Below are positions 7,916 through 16,694 of a stretch of DNA of 19,048 nt, piece by piece (within the stretch, counting starts at the first letter, position 1; every line of letters begins with the position of its first letter). The position numbers were made by a program, and so were the translations under genes. A model generated the notes under the pieces. That model saw only the letters and a program-made list of their open reading frames with translations, did no database searches and was not told where the DNA came from. Source of the DNA: JBPBPI01 sp050954885 (GTDB taxonomy: Bacteria; Pseudomonadota; Alphaproteobacteria; Caedimonadales; Caedimonadaceae); NCBI GenBank assembly GCA_050954885.1, contig JBPBPI010000221.1, forward strand, positions 1 through 19,048, given 5' to 3'.

Positions 7916-8137
7916 GTGATCGTTTATCTCAAAGAAAGTAGTAACAACAACACGAATAATCTTGATCAAGCCCTTCGTAATTTAAAAAAGAAAATGCAAC
8001 GTGCGGGAACGTATCGTGAAATGAAGGAACGCCTTGAATATAAAAAGCCATCTGAACGCCGCAAGGATGAAAAAGTTCAATCCATTCGTCGTCGCCGTAA
8101 ATTAGAGCGTAAACGCATTGAGCGTGAAGGCGTGTAA
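7916..8137 (+). CDS. rpsU: 30S ribosomal protein S21
   Basis: A 73-residue, highly basic protein with the S21 pattern LDQALRNLKKKMQRAGTYREMKERLEYKKPSERRKDEK followed by an arginine- and lysine-rich C-terminal helix. S21 joins the 30S platform near the anti-Shine-Dalgarno end of 16S rRNA and helps initiation on structured messages. The start is GTG, preceded by AGGAGAG at a suitable distance; no in-frame ATG exists before the conserved core. The N-terminus carries a short Asn-rich stretch (SSNNNTNN) where relatives are more compact. It is divergent from the COQ9-family gene and followed by a hairpin terminator. Confidence 0.95.
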   Translation: MIVYLKESSNNNTNNLDQALRNLKKKMQRAGTYREMKERLEYKKPSERRKDEKVQSIRRRRKLERKRIEREGV

Positions 8138-8155
8138 CGTCTAAAATATCATATT

Positions 8156-8195
8156 TTCTGTCAATTTTAATTAATGTAAAATTGACAGAATTTTT
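8156..8195 (+). terminator. Rho-independent terminator of rpsU
   Basis: A perfect 14-base-pair stem (8156-8169 with 8177-8190) closes over the seven-base loop ATTAATG and is followed by five T's. It starts 18 bases after the rpsU stop codon. The other strand lacks a T-run after the stem, so it should act mainly in the rpsU direction. Confidence 0.85.
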
Positions 8196-8243
8196 ATCTA
8201 CTTTTTAAAATTAATGGCGTTAATTTATTTAAAATACGAGTGT

Positions 8244-10241
8244 TTAAGTTACTGTATAAAAATGTAAATAAATTCCATTGTATTTAAAATCAACTATTTT
8301 AACTTTTGTGTTCTTAATATTTTGTAAAAATAAATATGCTCCTTGATCTGTTATAAAATTATTGGATAGATTAAGATTATAAATACAAGTATTTTGAAGA
8401 CCAATAGCCAAATCTTGTAAACCTTTATCTGTAATTTTGTTATTTGATAAATCAAGTGTATCGACTTGTGTGTTATGAAAACAAGATATTAATTCTGATA
8501 GATGAACATCTTTGATATAATTGTTAGATAAAACAACAAATTTAACAGAAGAATCTTCAAGAGACTTTTTTACAGTTTCAATGTCTGATTTTCCAATATT
8601 TTTATAAGATAAATCGATGGTTTGAAGTTTTTGGTTATCCTCAAATGTTGATTTTACTATATTAATCGACACTTCAAAAAACTCCATGGAAAATCCCTGA
8701 AGCGCGTTTATAAAATACTCAACGCCAACATCTGTAAATTTGTTAAAATTTAAATTTACTCTTCGTACCAAAGTATTAGGTATTTCATGAGCAAGGGCTT
8801 TGAGTCCTGTATCACCAATATCATTGTCCCTTAACACAAGCACTTTCACTTGGCTTCCTCGAAGATTTTTTATAAAAAGTTTAGCACCTACGTCACTAAT
8901 ATAATTTCCTGACATATCAATTGTATGAATTTTACTGCCACAAAGCTCTTTGGCTAATTCTTGGGCCCCTTTTGCACCAATTTCGTTACCAGCTAATATA
9001 ATAACTTCAATCCCAGTACCAGCAAGGCTTTGACCCAACTCTTTGATCCCTGCCCCTTGAATTTTGTTATAGCTTAGATCAAGTTTTCGAATTCGAGGGT
9101 TGTCTTTAAAACTCATTATTAAGTTTTGAGCATCTTGCGTGTTAAGATTAAGTTTTTGCAAAGATAATGTGTCGACTTGAGTATTTGAGAAATCTTGAGC
9201 AAATTTCTTTAATTCTTCAATTGGAATTATATTATAATCCAATTTGACCTTACGTATTTTGGTCTTTGCGAGATGACGTACAAAATTTTGTATTTCTTTA
9301 AAAGCTAGTTTATTATCTGATAAATCAATTGTTTTAATATTGGTATATTCTAAGCATTGTGCAAATTCCGTTAAACTACCTTGATCGATTTGTATATTTC
9401 TTAAAATCAATTTTTGAACATAACTGCCTTGAAGGCTTTGGACCAGTCCAATGGCACCCCTTATATTTATATTATTATACGATAAATTAATTTTACGAAG
9501 AGGACTGTTTTGAAAAACGTACTGAAAATCCTCTTTTTTTTCACTTGTAATATGATTTAAGCTTAAAATTAAATAATAAACCTCGGTTTTTTGAAGTGCT
9601 TGGATAAAAGCCTTGACTCCCTCTAGATCAATATTATTATTTCTTAAATCAATGATTTGTACATTTGTATTTTTAATATTTTGTTCCAAGCTTTTTAAAA
9701 TTTTCGCATCAATTTCTTGATTCCAAAAATTAAGAATACCTATTTGACTGTGTTTAAAGTGTGGCCAATAAAGAGAGGGGATATTATGTCCTAATTTAAG
9801 AAGGCTATACCAAACAAAACTGGGAATATCTTGAATATTTTTTCCTCTTTTAATAAGGAAATCTGAATAAATCTGACTATTGGTTGATAAATGACATACT
9901 GGACGTTGAGGCAGATGATCGAATCCTTCTTTAAATATATCTTCAAAATTATAACCTGTAATAAGTGAAAAAAAAGCTCGATTGATTTTGATCATATTTT
10001 CATCACAATAAGGCAGTATGTGATAAAAAATAATATCTTTGGGCAGTGCTGCTAAATCTCCGTAAGATATATCTGAATATTTTAGAGTGTTGCTGATGGC
10101 ATTTATTTTATACCTTTTTTTTCCATCAACTCTCTCTTGATCATCATTTAAAATAGGATTAGAGGCTAAAATTTGTTGGACACTTAAATATAATAAAAAT
10201 GCCCAACTTAAGGTGTGTAAGAAAAACTTAGGAAATAACAT
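8244..10241 (-). CDS. Secreted leucine-rich-repeat protein with F-box-like N-terminal segment
   Basis: A 665-residue predicted secreted protein. Residues 1-26 form a signal peptide (hydrophobic core LSWAFLLYLSV, likely cleavage after ILA). Residues 65-94 (LPKDIIFYHIL, then INRAFFSLI) resemble a shortened F-box. At 139-167 comes a paired motif IPSFVW/IPSLYW at 15-residue spacing, then SQI. From about 191 to the C-terminus run about 18 LRR units with a 27-residue period of the ribonuclease-inhibitor/NLR type, consensus T-x-V-x-x-L-x-L-S-x-N-x-I-x-D-x-G-A-x-x-L-x-x-x-L. The unit near FSMEFFEVSINIVKS is degenerate. The same N-terminal layout recurs in the protein encoded at 15616-16572. The start codon is 21 bases after the thiolase stop, so it may be cotranscribed with that gene; a GGAAA precedes the ATG. 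A role as a host-interacting effector or surface protein is inference. Confidence 0.8.
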   Translation of the reverse strand: MLFPKFFLHTLSWAFLLYLSVQQILASNPILNDDQERVDGKKRYKINAISNTLKYSDISYGDLAALPKDIIFYHILPYCDENMIKINRAFFSLITGYNFEDIFKEGFDHLPQRPVCHLSTNSQIYSDFLIKRGKNIQDIPSFVWYSLLKLGHNIPSLYWPHFKHSQIGILNFWNQEIDAKILKSLEQNIKNTNVQIIDLRNNNIDLEGVKAFIQALQKTEVYYLILSLNHITSEKKEDFQYVFQNSPLRKINLSYNNINIRGAIGLVQSLQGSYVQKLILRNIQIDQGSLTEFAQCLEYTNIKTIDLSDNKLAFKEIQNFVRHLAKTKIRKVKLDYNIIPIEELKKFAQDFSNTQVDTLSLQKLNLNTQDAQNLIMSFKDNPRIRKLDLSYNKIQGAGIKELGQSLAGTGIEVIILAGNEIGAKGAQELAKELCGSKIHTIDMSGNYISDVGAKLFIKNLRGSQVKVLVLRDNDIGDTGLKALAHEIPNTLVRRVNLNFNKFTDVGVEYFINALQGFSMEFFEVSINIVKSTFEDNQKLQTIDLSYKNIGKSDIETVKKSLEDSSVKFVVLSNNYIKDVHLSELISCFHNTQVDTLDLSNNKITDKGLQDLAIGLQNTCIYNLNLSNNFITDQGAYLFLQNIKNTKVKIVDFKYNGIYLHFYTVT

Positions 10242-10262
10242 TCAAATTTCCAACCTTTATGG

Positions 10263-11438
10263 TTAATCAGGTCTTTCAATGGCAATGGCCGTTGCCTCGC
10301 CGCCACCGATGCATAAAGAGGCAACACCACGCCTCAATTGATATGACTCAAGGGCATGCAAAAGTGTCACGACAATGCGCGCACCACTGGCACCAATAGG
10401 ATGGCCCAGGGCACAAGCGCCACCGTGAATATTAACTTTGGCAGGATCTAATTTTAGACCTTGAATGGCGGCCATGGTGACCACCGCGAAGGCTTCGTTG
10501 ATTTCATACAAATCAACTTGATCTTTGGTCCATTGAATTTTATCAAGTAATTTCTCAATAGCGCCGATGGGGGCCATGGTGAACCATTCTGGTTCTTGAG
10601 AATGAGTGGCATGGGCTGTGATATAGGCACGAATTGGTAAATTACGCCTCAGTGCTTCCGTCTCTGACATTAAAATAAGAGCCGCAGCTCCATCGCTTAG
10701 AGAACTTGAAGACGCAGCAGTCACTGTCCCCTCTTTCCGAAAAGCCGCTTTCAAATTGGAAATTTTGTCTATTTTAACCTTAAAGGGTGTTTCGTCTTGG
10801 CTTATCTCGCTTATCTTTCCAGCCACCGTCGTCACTTCTTTTTTAAATTTTCCAGACTCTAAGGCTGTCATGGCTTTTTGTGTGGTTTGAATGGCATATT
10901 GATCTTGGGATTCTCTTGAAAACGCCAACCGTTCAGCGGTATTTTCAGCAAACATGCCCATGGCACAGCCCTTTTGATAAGCATCTTCAAGGCCGTCAAT
11001 CAACAAAGCATCTAAAACTTGCTGATGACCAAAACGATAGCCTGATCTGGCTTTGGGCAAAATGTAAGGTGCATTGGACATGCTTTCCATCCCGCCTGCG
11101 GCCACCACTTGCCTTGATCCTGCTTTGATAAGATCATGGGCCAGCATGAGAGATTTCATACCAGATCCACACACTTTATTGATAGTGGTGGCCCCAATGG
11201 CTTGAGAAAGTCCTGCATGATATGCGGCTTGCCGGGCTGGATTTTGACCGACACCCGCTTGAAGAACACAGCCCATAAAAACTTCTTCGACTTCTTCAGA
11301 TGACAAATCAATATCAGCACAAGCGGCTTTTAGAGCAAATCCACCCAGTTCAGGCGCCGTAAAATCACGAAGTTCTCCTTGAAAAGATCCAATGGGTGTT
11401 CGTTTGGCGGCAACAATGGCGATACGATCTGATGACAT
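10263..11438 (-). CDS. Acetyl-CoA C-acetyltransferase (biosynthetic-type thiolase)
   Basis: A 391-residue thiolase of standard length. The acyl-accepting Cys90 lies in NKVCGSGMKS, the NEAFA motif at 314-318, catalytic His346 in ALGHPIGASG, and the second active-site Cys376 in SLCIGGGEA. It interconverts two acetyl-CoA and acetoacetyl-CoA plus CoA in the cytosol. With the acetoacetyl-CoA synthetase encoded at 3227-5185 it completes a route from acetoacetate to acetyl-CoA; no phaB or phaC is in the window to argue for polyhydroxybutyrate synthesis. The ATG is preceded by AGAGGAAG. It is followed after 21 bases by the LRR protein gene. It may equally be called atoB or phaA; sequence alone does not choose. 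Confidence 0.92.
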   Translation of the reverse strand: MSSDRIAIVAAKRTPIGSFQGELRDFTAPELGGFALKAACADIDLSSEEVEEVFMGCVLQAGVGQNPARQAAYHAGLSQAIGATTINKVCGSGMKSLMLAHDLIKAGSRQVVAAGGMESMSNAPYILPKARSGYRFGHQQVLDALLIDGLEDAYQKGCAMGMFAENTAERLAFSRESQDQYAIQTTQKAMTALESGKFKKEVTTVAGKISEISQDETPFKVKIDKISNLKAAFRKEGTVTAASSSSLSDGAAALILMSETEALRRNLPIRAYITAHATHSQEPEWFTMAPIGAIEKLLDKIQWTKDQVDLYEINEAFAVVTMAAIQGLKLDPAKVNIHGGACALGHPIGASGARIVVTLLHALESYQLRRGVASLCIGGGEATAIAIERPD

Positions 11439-11466
11439 GACACTTCCTCTGTTTTTTTATAAATTT

Positions 11467-11472
11467 ATTATA
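11467..11472 (-). promoter_or_regulatory. Candidate -10 element for the thiolase gene
   Basis: Read on the minus strand this is a perfect TATAAT, 28 bases before the thiolase ATG, in the 124-base gap after mgtE. The -35 region is a run of T's with no clear hexamer, so the call is tentative. Confidence 0.3.
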
Positions 11473-11562
11473 TTATTTGTACTTGACTAAAAAATAGTTT
11501 TTTCCTCAAATTTTATTATCTAAGCTTAAGAAAACTCAGGAAAAAGTCAAAGAAAAAATATT

Positions 11563-12951
11563 TTAAAGTAAAAACATTGTAGCAAGGCCTAAAAATACAG
11601 TATATCCCAACACATCTGTGGTGGTAGTTAAAATGGGGCCGGCACTGATGGCAGGATCAAGATCCATACGATCAATCACAATGGGTAAAATTGTTCCAGC
11701 AAATGCTGCCCAGAGAATGTTAAACAGTACAGCCACCGACAAAATAATACCTAAACGCAGATCATGCACCCAAAGGGCCGCAATTCCCCCCAACAAAAGC
11801 GAGAAAAAGCCCCCTGTGATCATGGCGATAGACACTTCTTTGCGAACTGCTTTCCAGGTTTCTCCTTCACGTAAAGAGTGCGTTGCCAAGGAGCGGATGG
11901 CAATTGTGACCACTTGCATACCCGCATTACCACCCATGGCGGCGTTGATTGTCATGAGAAATGAGAGTGCCGAAATTTGTTGAATTGACCCCTGAAAACG
12001 AGATATCACAAAAGAGGCAATGAGAGTATTGATGAGCGTGATCACCAACCAACGAATCCGCCAATAGGCTGTGGTGGCAATGGGTGCGCGAAAGTCAGAT
12101 TCATGGACTTTGGCAAAATTAAGCAAATTTTTATCAGCTTCTTCTTCAACCACCTCAAAAATATCATCCAAAGTGATCATGCCCACAATACGTCCCGATG
12201 GATCAACCACAGGTGCTGATACCAGATGATAATGTCGAAATAAATCAGCCACTTCTGTTTCGTCCTGGGCTACCGTAATGGTTGTTTGGGTCTTTTGCAT
12301 AATTTCCGACACTTGTGATTTGAGCGGGTGCCTAAAAAGTGTGCTGAGATAGATTTCACCCATGGGACATTGGCGCGCATCAACCACATAAATGGTATAA
12401 AAAGAATCTGGCAGACCATGGGTGTCACGAACAAAAGAAATAGTTTCTTCAATGGTCCAAAAAGGCGGTACACAAATAATTTCGTGTTGCATTAGACGGC
12501 CAGCACTATCTTCAGGATAGGTTAGAACTTCCTCTAAAATGGCTCTCTCATTGGCTGAGATTGTGCGCAAAACTTCTTCTTGTTGTTCTTCATCCAAATC
12601 GCTGATTAAATCTAGGGCGTCATCACTTTCAAGTTCAGAGATCGCCGCTGCAATGCCTTTGGTGCCCAAAATCTCTAAGACTTCACGACGAATGCTATCA
12701 TCAATTTCTGATAATGTTTCCGCTGTGATCGAGCTTTTGAATGCTTCAACAAATTTTTCGCGATCTTGAGACGAGAGTCGAACAATAAGATCTGCCATGT
12801 CAGATGCATGAAGTTCTTCGGTTAGTTGTGTCACTTTGACAAGATCATCTAGGGCGAGAGCTTCTGAGATATCTTCAATAAGTTCTGAAGACGCACCAAA
12901 GAGTAACTCTTCTGAAGATTCTTTGGCTGTCTCAAAAGTCTCGGATGTCAT
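11563..12951 (-). CDS. mgtE: MgtE-family magnesium transporter
   Basis: A 462-residue Mg2+ channel/transporter with the complete MgtE layout: an acidic helical N domain (about 20-145), two CBS domains (about 152-205 and 214-272, the latter with SAPVVDPSGRIVGMITLDDI), the connecting plug helix, and a five-helix membrane domain from about 299. In the membrane part MGGNAGMQ (339-346) is the family signature, usually GGNAGTQ, and Asp446 in TTTTDVLGY stands at the conserved pore position. The cytosolic N and CBS domains bind Mg2+ and close the channel when internal Mg2+ is sufficient. The gene starts 21 bases after the maeB stop, so it is probably cotranscribed with maeB. Its ribosome-binding site is weak (GAAAG about 11 bases upstream), which fits translation of a downstream operon gene. 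Confidence 0.93.
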   Translation of the reverse strand: MTSETFETAKESSEELLFGASSELIEDISEALALDDLVKVTQLTEELHASDMADLIVRLSSQDREKFVEAFKSSITAETLSEIDDSIRREVLEILGTKGIAAAISELESDDALDLISDLDEEQQEEVLRTISANERAILEEVLTYPEDSAGRLMQHEIICVPPFWTIEETISFVRDTHGLPDSFYTIYVVDARQCPMGEIYLSTLFRHPLKSQVSEIMQKTQTTITVAQDETEVADLFRHYHLVSAPVVDPSGRIVGMITLDDIFEVVEEEADKNLLNFAKVHESDFRAPIATTAYWRIRWLVITLINTLIASFVISRFQGSIQQISALSFLMTINAAMGGNAGMQVVTIAIRSLATHSLREGETWKAVRKEVSIAMITGGFFSLLLGGIAALWVHDLRLGIILSVAVLFNILWAAFAGTILPIVIDRMDLDPAISAGPILTTTTDVLGYTVFLGLATMFLL

Positions 12952-12972
12952 GAATTGCTTATCTTTCTATCC

Positions 12973-15261
12973 TTATAAAAAGGAAGTTAACTGTTTAAAT
13001 TTTAAAGCTTCGACACTGGCAATGGCTGTCATGTTAATAATACCCCGGACAGAGACAGAAGGTGTTAAAATATGACCTGCTTTTGTGCCTCCCAAAAGCA
13101 GTGACCCAATTGATTGCCCATCCGCCATGGCTTTGACCAAATTAAAAGAAATATTGGCTGCATCTAAATTTGGCATCACCAATAAATTTGCCGTTCCCTT
13201 TAATCGAGAGTGGGGGAAAATTTGTCGTCGAATGGCTTCATTTAAAGCAGAATCGGCATGCATCTCACCTTCAATTTCAATATCAGGCTCGCGTTGATGA
13301 AGCAAGGTTCTGGCATCCCGCATTTTTTGTGCCGAAGATGATTGGCTTGAACCAAAATTAGAATGTGACAGCAAAGCAACCTTAGGATTGAGCCCAAATT
13401 CTCGCACTTGAGCAATCGCCATTGAGGTAATTTCGGCAATTTCTTGGGCACTGGGATCTTCGTTGACATAAGAATCAGTGATAAAATAAAGTTCTTCATT
13501 CACGATAATAGCACTCAGTGCCCCCCAGACAGATGATCCTTCCTTCAGGCCAATAATATTTTTAACATGATGTAAGTGCCGCATGTATTGGCCGTAAGAG
13601 CCACACAAAAAAGCATCGGCATCACCCAAGGCCACCATCAATGACGCAATCACCGTGGTATTGGTTCGAACCATGGTACGGGCATCATCAGGAGAGACAC
13701 CTTTACGTTCCATAAGTTGATGATAAGTTTGCCAGTAATGAACATAACGATCATCTTTTTGGGGATCAACCAGTTGAAAATCCTGTCCTATTTTAAGACG
13801 AAGCCCAAGACGATCCAATCGTGTTTGTACAACCGAGGGACGACCAATCAAAATAGGCCGTGCAAGGCCTTCATTCACCACCACTTGACACGCACTTAAG
13901 ACACGCTCGTCTTCACCTTCCGCATAAACCACCCGCATTGAATCTTTTTTGGCACGGTGAAAAAACGGTTTCATGGCAAGACCTGAACGAAACACATGTT
14001 CAATCAAACGCTCGCGATAGGCTTTGAAAGACGCCAAAGGACGGGTGGCCACACCTGAATCCATGGCGGCTTTGGCAACAGCGGGGGCGATCTCGATCAT
14101 CAAACGAGGATCAAAGGGTTTTGGAATCAGATAATCAGGCCCAAATTTTAGATCTTGAGTGTCATAAGCATCAGCAACCACATCAGATAATTCAGCTTTA
14201 GCCAATTCAGCTAAGGCTTTGACACAAGCCAATTTCATTTGATGATTGATGGTGGTGGCACCGACATCCAGGGCAGCGCGAAAGATAAAAGGAAAACAAA
14301 GTACATTGTTCACTTGATTGGGATAATCCGATCTGCCCGTTGCCACAATGGCATCAGGACACGCTAATTTGGCGTCCAAAGGTGAAATTTCAGGGGTTGG
14401 ATTGGCAAGCGCAAAGATCAGCGGTTTGGGTGCCATTTGCGTCAGCCATTCCGGTTTTATAATATTACCGGCAGATACCCCCAGAAAGACGTCTGCACCT
14501 TTCAAGAGTTCAGGCAGTGTTCTTAAATCTGTCTCTTGAGCAAAGTTGGATTTGTAGACGTCCATGTTAAGGACGCGTCCTTGATAAACTACGCCGTCTA
14601 AATCAATAACAAATATATTTTTTCGTTGAACACCCAATTGAACTAATAATTCAAGGCAAGCAATCGCGGCCGCACCTGCCCCACAACAAACTAATTTGAT
14701 TGAGCCTATGTCTTTGCCAACCAATTCCAAGCCATTTAAAAGGGCAGCGGCTACAATGATCGCTGTACCGTGCTGATCATCATGAAAAACCGGAATTTTC
14801 ATCCGTTTTTTCAATTCTTCTTCCACCATAAAACATTCTGGTGCCTTGATATCTTCCAGGTTGATGGCACCAAATGTTGGCTCAAGACTTGCAATGATAT
14901 CAATTAATTTGTGAGGATCGCTTTGGTCTAATTCCAGATCAAAAACATCGATACCAGCAAATTTTTTGAACAAGACGGCTTTGCCTTCCATCACCGGTTT
15001 GGCAGCATAAGGGCCAATATTTCCAAGGCCTAAGACGGCAGAGCCATTGGTGACAACAGCCACTAAATTGGCGCGGGCAGTTAAATTTGAAATTTCTTTG
15101 GGATTTTGAACAATAGCTTCACACGTGGCTGCAACACCGGGGCTGTAGGCAAGCGAGAGATCAAGTTGAGTGGACAAAGGTTTGGTGGGCACAACTGCAA
15201 TTTTACCAGGCCTTGGCAGACGATGGTAATCTAAGGCATTTTTATAAAGTTCATTGCTCAT
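12973..15261 (-). CDS. maeB: NADP-dependent malic enzyme with C-terminal phosphotransacetylase-like domain
   Basis: A 762-residue hybrid enzyme decarboxylating malate to pyruvate with reduction of NAD(P)+. The malic domain holds Tyr39 (AYSPGVA), the catalytic Lys94 (MEGKAVL), the metal-binding Glu136-Asp137 (INLEDIKAPE) and Asp161-Asp162 (FHDDQHGTA). A Rossmann fold follows with GAGAAAI (194-200). From about residue 425 a phosphotransacetylase-like domain begins (MRVVYAEGEDERVL at 442-455). In related enzymes that domain does not make acetyl phosphate but senses acetyl-CoA, which inhibits the enzyme. A start ten codons further upstream (15291) is open, but the ATG at 15261 has GGGAGA ten bases before it and gives the family's N-terminus. 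mgtE follows after 21 bases; Mg2+ is a cofactor of this enzyme, though the link may be fortuitous. Confidence 0.93.
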   Translation of the reverse strand: MSNELYKNALDYHRLPRPGKIAVVPTKPLSTQLDLSLAYSPGVAATCEAIVQNPKEISNLTARANLVAVVTNGSAVLGLGNIGPYAAKPVMEGKAVLFKKFAGIDVFDLELDQSDPHKLIDIIASLEPTFGAINLEDIKAPECFMVEEELKKRMKIPVFHDDQHGTAIIVAAALLNGLELVGKDIGSIKLVCCGAGAAAIACLELLVQLGVQRKNIFVIDLDGVVYQGRVLNMDVYKSNFAQETDLRTLPELLKGADVFLGVSAGNIIKPEWLTQMAPKPLIFALANPTPEISPLDAKLACPDAIVATGRSDYPNQVNNVLCFPFIFRAALDVGATTINHQMKLACVKALAELAKAELSDVVADAYDTQDLKFGPDYLIPKPFDPRLMIEIAPAVAKAAMDSGVATRPLASFKAYRERLIEHVFRSGLAMKPFFHRAKKDSMRVVYAEGEDERVLSACQVVVNEGLARPILIGRPSVVQTRLDRLGLRLKIGQDFQLVDPQKDDRYVHYWQTYHQLMERKGVSPDDARTMVRTNTTVIASLMVALGDADAFLCGSYGQYMRHLHHVKNIIGLKEGSSVWGALSAIIVNEELYFITDSYVNEDPSAQEIAEITSMAIAQVREFGLNPKVALLSHSNFGSSQSSSAQKMRDARTLLHQREPDIEIEGEMHADSALNEAIRRQIFPHSRLKGTANLLVMPNLDAANISFNLVKAMADGQSIGSLLLGGTKAGHILTPSVSVRGIINMTAIASVEALKFKQLTSFL

Positions 15262-15365
15262 GATATTTGTTTCTCCCTGGAAAACATTCATAAGCGTAAT
15301 ATATCAAATTCAAGCGAACGCGTCTGCACTCATTCTTTAATTTAAAAGCAACAATTGTGTAAAAT

Positions 15366-15451
15366 TGGTGCGGTCGAGAAGAATCGAACTTCCACAGGGT
15401 TTCCCCCACAGCGACCTCAACGCTGCGCGTCTACCGTTCCGCCACGACCGC
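15366..15451 (-). tRNA. tRNA-Leu (anticodon GAG)
   Basis: The minus strand folds as a class II tRNA of 86 bases: acceptor GCGGTCG/CGACCGC, anticodon stem CAGCG/CGCTG with loop TTGAGGT (anticodon GAG), a long variable arm containing GTGGGGGAAACCCTGT, a T-loop TTCGATT, discriminator A and an encoded CCA. It reads CUC and CUU. It lies 104 bases upstream of maeB in the same orientation. Confidence 0.95.
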
Positions 15452-15615
15452 ACACTGGTAGTGCCCTTTTTAAATACGGCAAAATTGAGTCTCATTTCAA
15501 GAGAGAAATTGATTTTTCTTAAAAATTTTAAAAATTTATATTTATTTCATAAAAATACGATTCAGTAATGCCATAAGGTTTATACACTTTTAAATTTAAT
15601 GAATGAGCTTGTGAC

Positions 15616-16572
15616 ATGGTCAAAAATACATTTTCAAAAAAATTTTTCTTTTATTCAATTGTTTTAATTGCTTTTTTCAATATTTCATCCGCTTTTTCCA
15701 GTAATGAAAGGTTGATCAACGAAAATTTTAATCAAGCATCTAGAATGACATTTTCAACCGGTCAAAATTTTACGGAAATTTTACCTGAAGAAATTGTCAA
15801 AAAAATTTATGATTTTATGATGCCAAATCATGATTCAACCCTACTTCTCATTAATAAATTTTCTTTTCGTATGTTACGTCAATGGCAATATAGTCCAAAT
15901 GCCATGATAGATTTTAGAGAAAATGATTTTTTTGATTTTGCTTTAGATGATTTAATCAACAAAGTTGAAAATTTAAGTTTAAAGACTTTTATCTTCTCTA
16001 GATCGTGTTTTTCTTATCATCTTGTCTCAACACCTGATGCGACGTCTTCAGACATTTTTCAAATTCCAAAAAATGTTTGGCGCAAAAGACTTGGTAAAGT
16101 TTTTTATCTGCCAGAAAAATATTGGTCCAAAATACCTGATAGCCAAATTCACACCTTGCATGTTTCACTTCTTGAAGATAATACTTGGCGAAGCGTCTTT
16201 AACACATATTTATGTCCCGATAAACTTAACCGTTTCTTGCATATTTTTGATCATAAAAACTTGATAACCACCCTTGATTTATCAGGAAATAATATCGGGG
16301 TTGGCGTTGTTCATCAATTGGTTCAACTTAAATTTGTTACCTCTTTGAACTTGGCCGGCAATCATGTGGGTAATGGGGGTGCAGCACTGCTGGCAAATTG
16401 GGTCACCTTAAAGAAATTAAATTTAAAAAGTAATCAAATTACGGATCAAGGTGGCCTGGATTTATCTAAAAATTCGACACTAACACACCTTAATATCAAG
16501 TATAATTTATTGATAAAGGCAAGTAAAAAGGCTTTAAAGCAAAATTCAACCTTACAAGAGTTAAAACTTTAA
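15616..16572 (+). CDS. Secreted leucine-rich-repeat protein with F-box-like N-terminal segment (second copy of the architecture)
   Basis: A 318-residue predicted secreted protein. A signal peptide covers 1-26 (FFFYSIVLIAFFNISSA). Residues 55-87 (ILPEEIVKKIYDFMM, then LLLINKFSFRML) fit an F-box consensus better than the larger relative does. At 150-178 come IPKNVW and LPEKYW, 15 residues apart, then SQI six residues after the second Trp, the same spacing as in the protein encoded at 8244-10241. From about 215 there are four to five LRR units of roughly 23-24 residues (TTLDLSGNNIG, TSLNLAGNHVG, KKLNLKSNQIT, THLNIKYNLL), ending abruptly at ELKL. The ATG at 15616 has no good ribosome-binding site; the preceding AATGAATGAGC offers only weak pairing. 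It stands alone between tRNA-Leu (opposite strand) and the DUF2383 gene. Host-directed function is inference. Confidence 0.75.
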   Translation: MVKNTFSKKFFFYSIVLIAFFNISSAFSSNERLINENFNQASRMTFSTGQNFTEILPEEIVKKIYDFMMPNHDSTLLLINKFSFRMLRQWQYSPNAMIDFRENDFFDFALDDLINKVENLSLKTFIFSRSCFSYHLVSTPDATSSDIFQIPKNVWRKRLGKVFYLPEKYWSKIPDSQIHTLHVSLLEDNTWRSVFNTYLCPDKLNRFLHIFDHKNLITTLDLSGNNIGVGVVHQLVQLKFVTSLNLAGNHVGNGGAALLANWVTLKKLNLKSNQITDQGGLDLSKNSTLTHLNIKYNLLIKASKKALKQNSTLQELKL

Positions 16573-16694
16573 AAAGTTTTCTGAGAGTCAAAAAATCAAT
16601 TAAAACTGAGGCTTAAAAACTGAAATTTAAAAAAAGGCTATCAACAAGTCACTTTTTATTTTAAAGTAGATCTGTAACTTACAAGGAGCCAAAG

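Noticed and set aside
11618..13297. Several plus-strand open frames opposite mgtE and maeB
   Set aside because: They lie antisense to well-supported enzymes, have serine- and arginine-rich compositions typical of shadow frames, and no ribosome-binding sites were seen.
15366..15451. tRNA-Leu as the integration site of an island carrying the LRR and subtilase genes
   Set aside because: Those genes lie on the 5' side of the tRNA; islands usually insert at the 3' end, which here faces maeB. I saw no repeated tRNA 3' fragment and no integrase.
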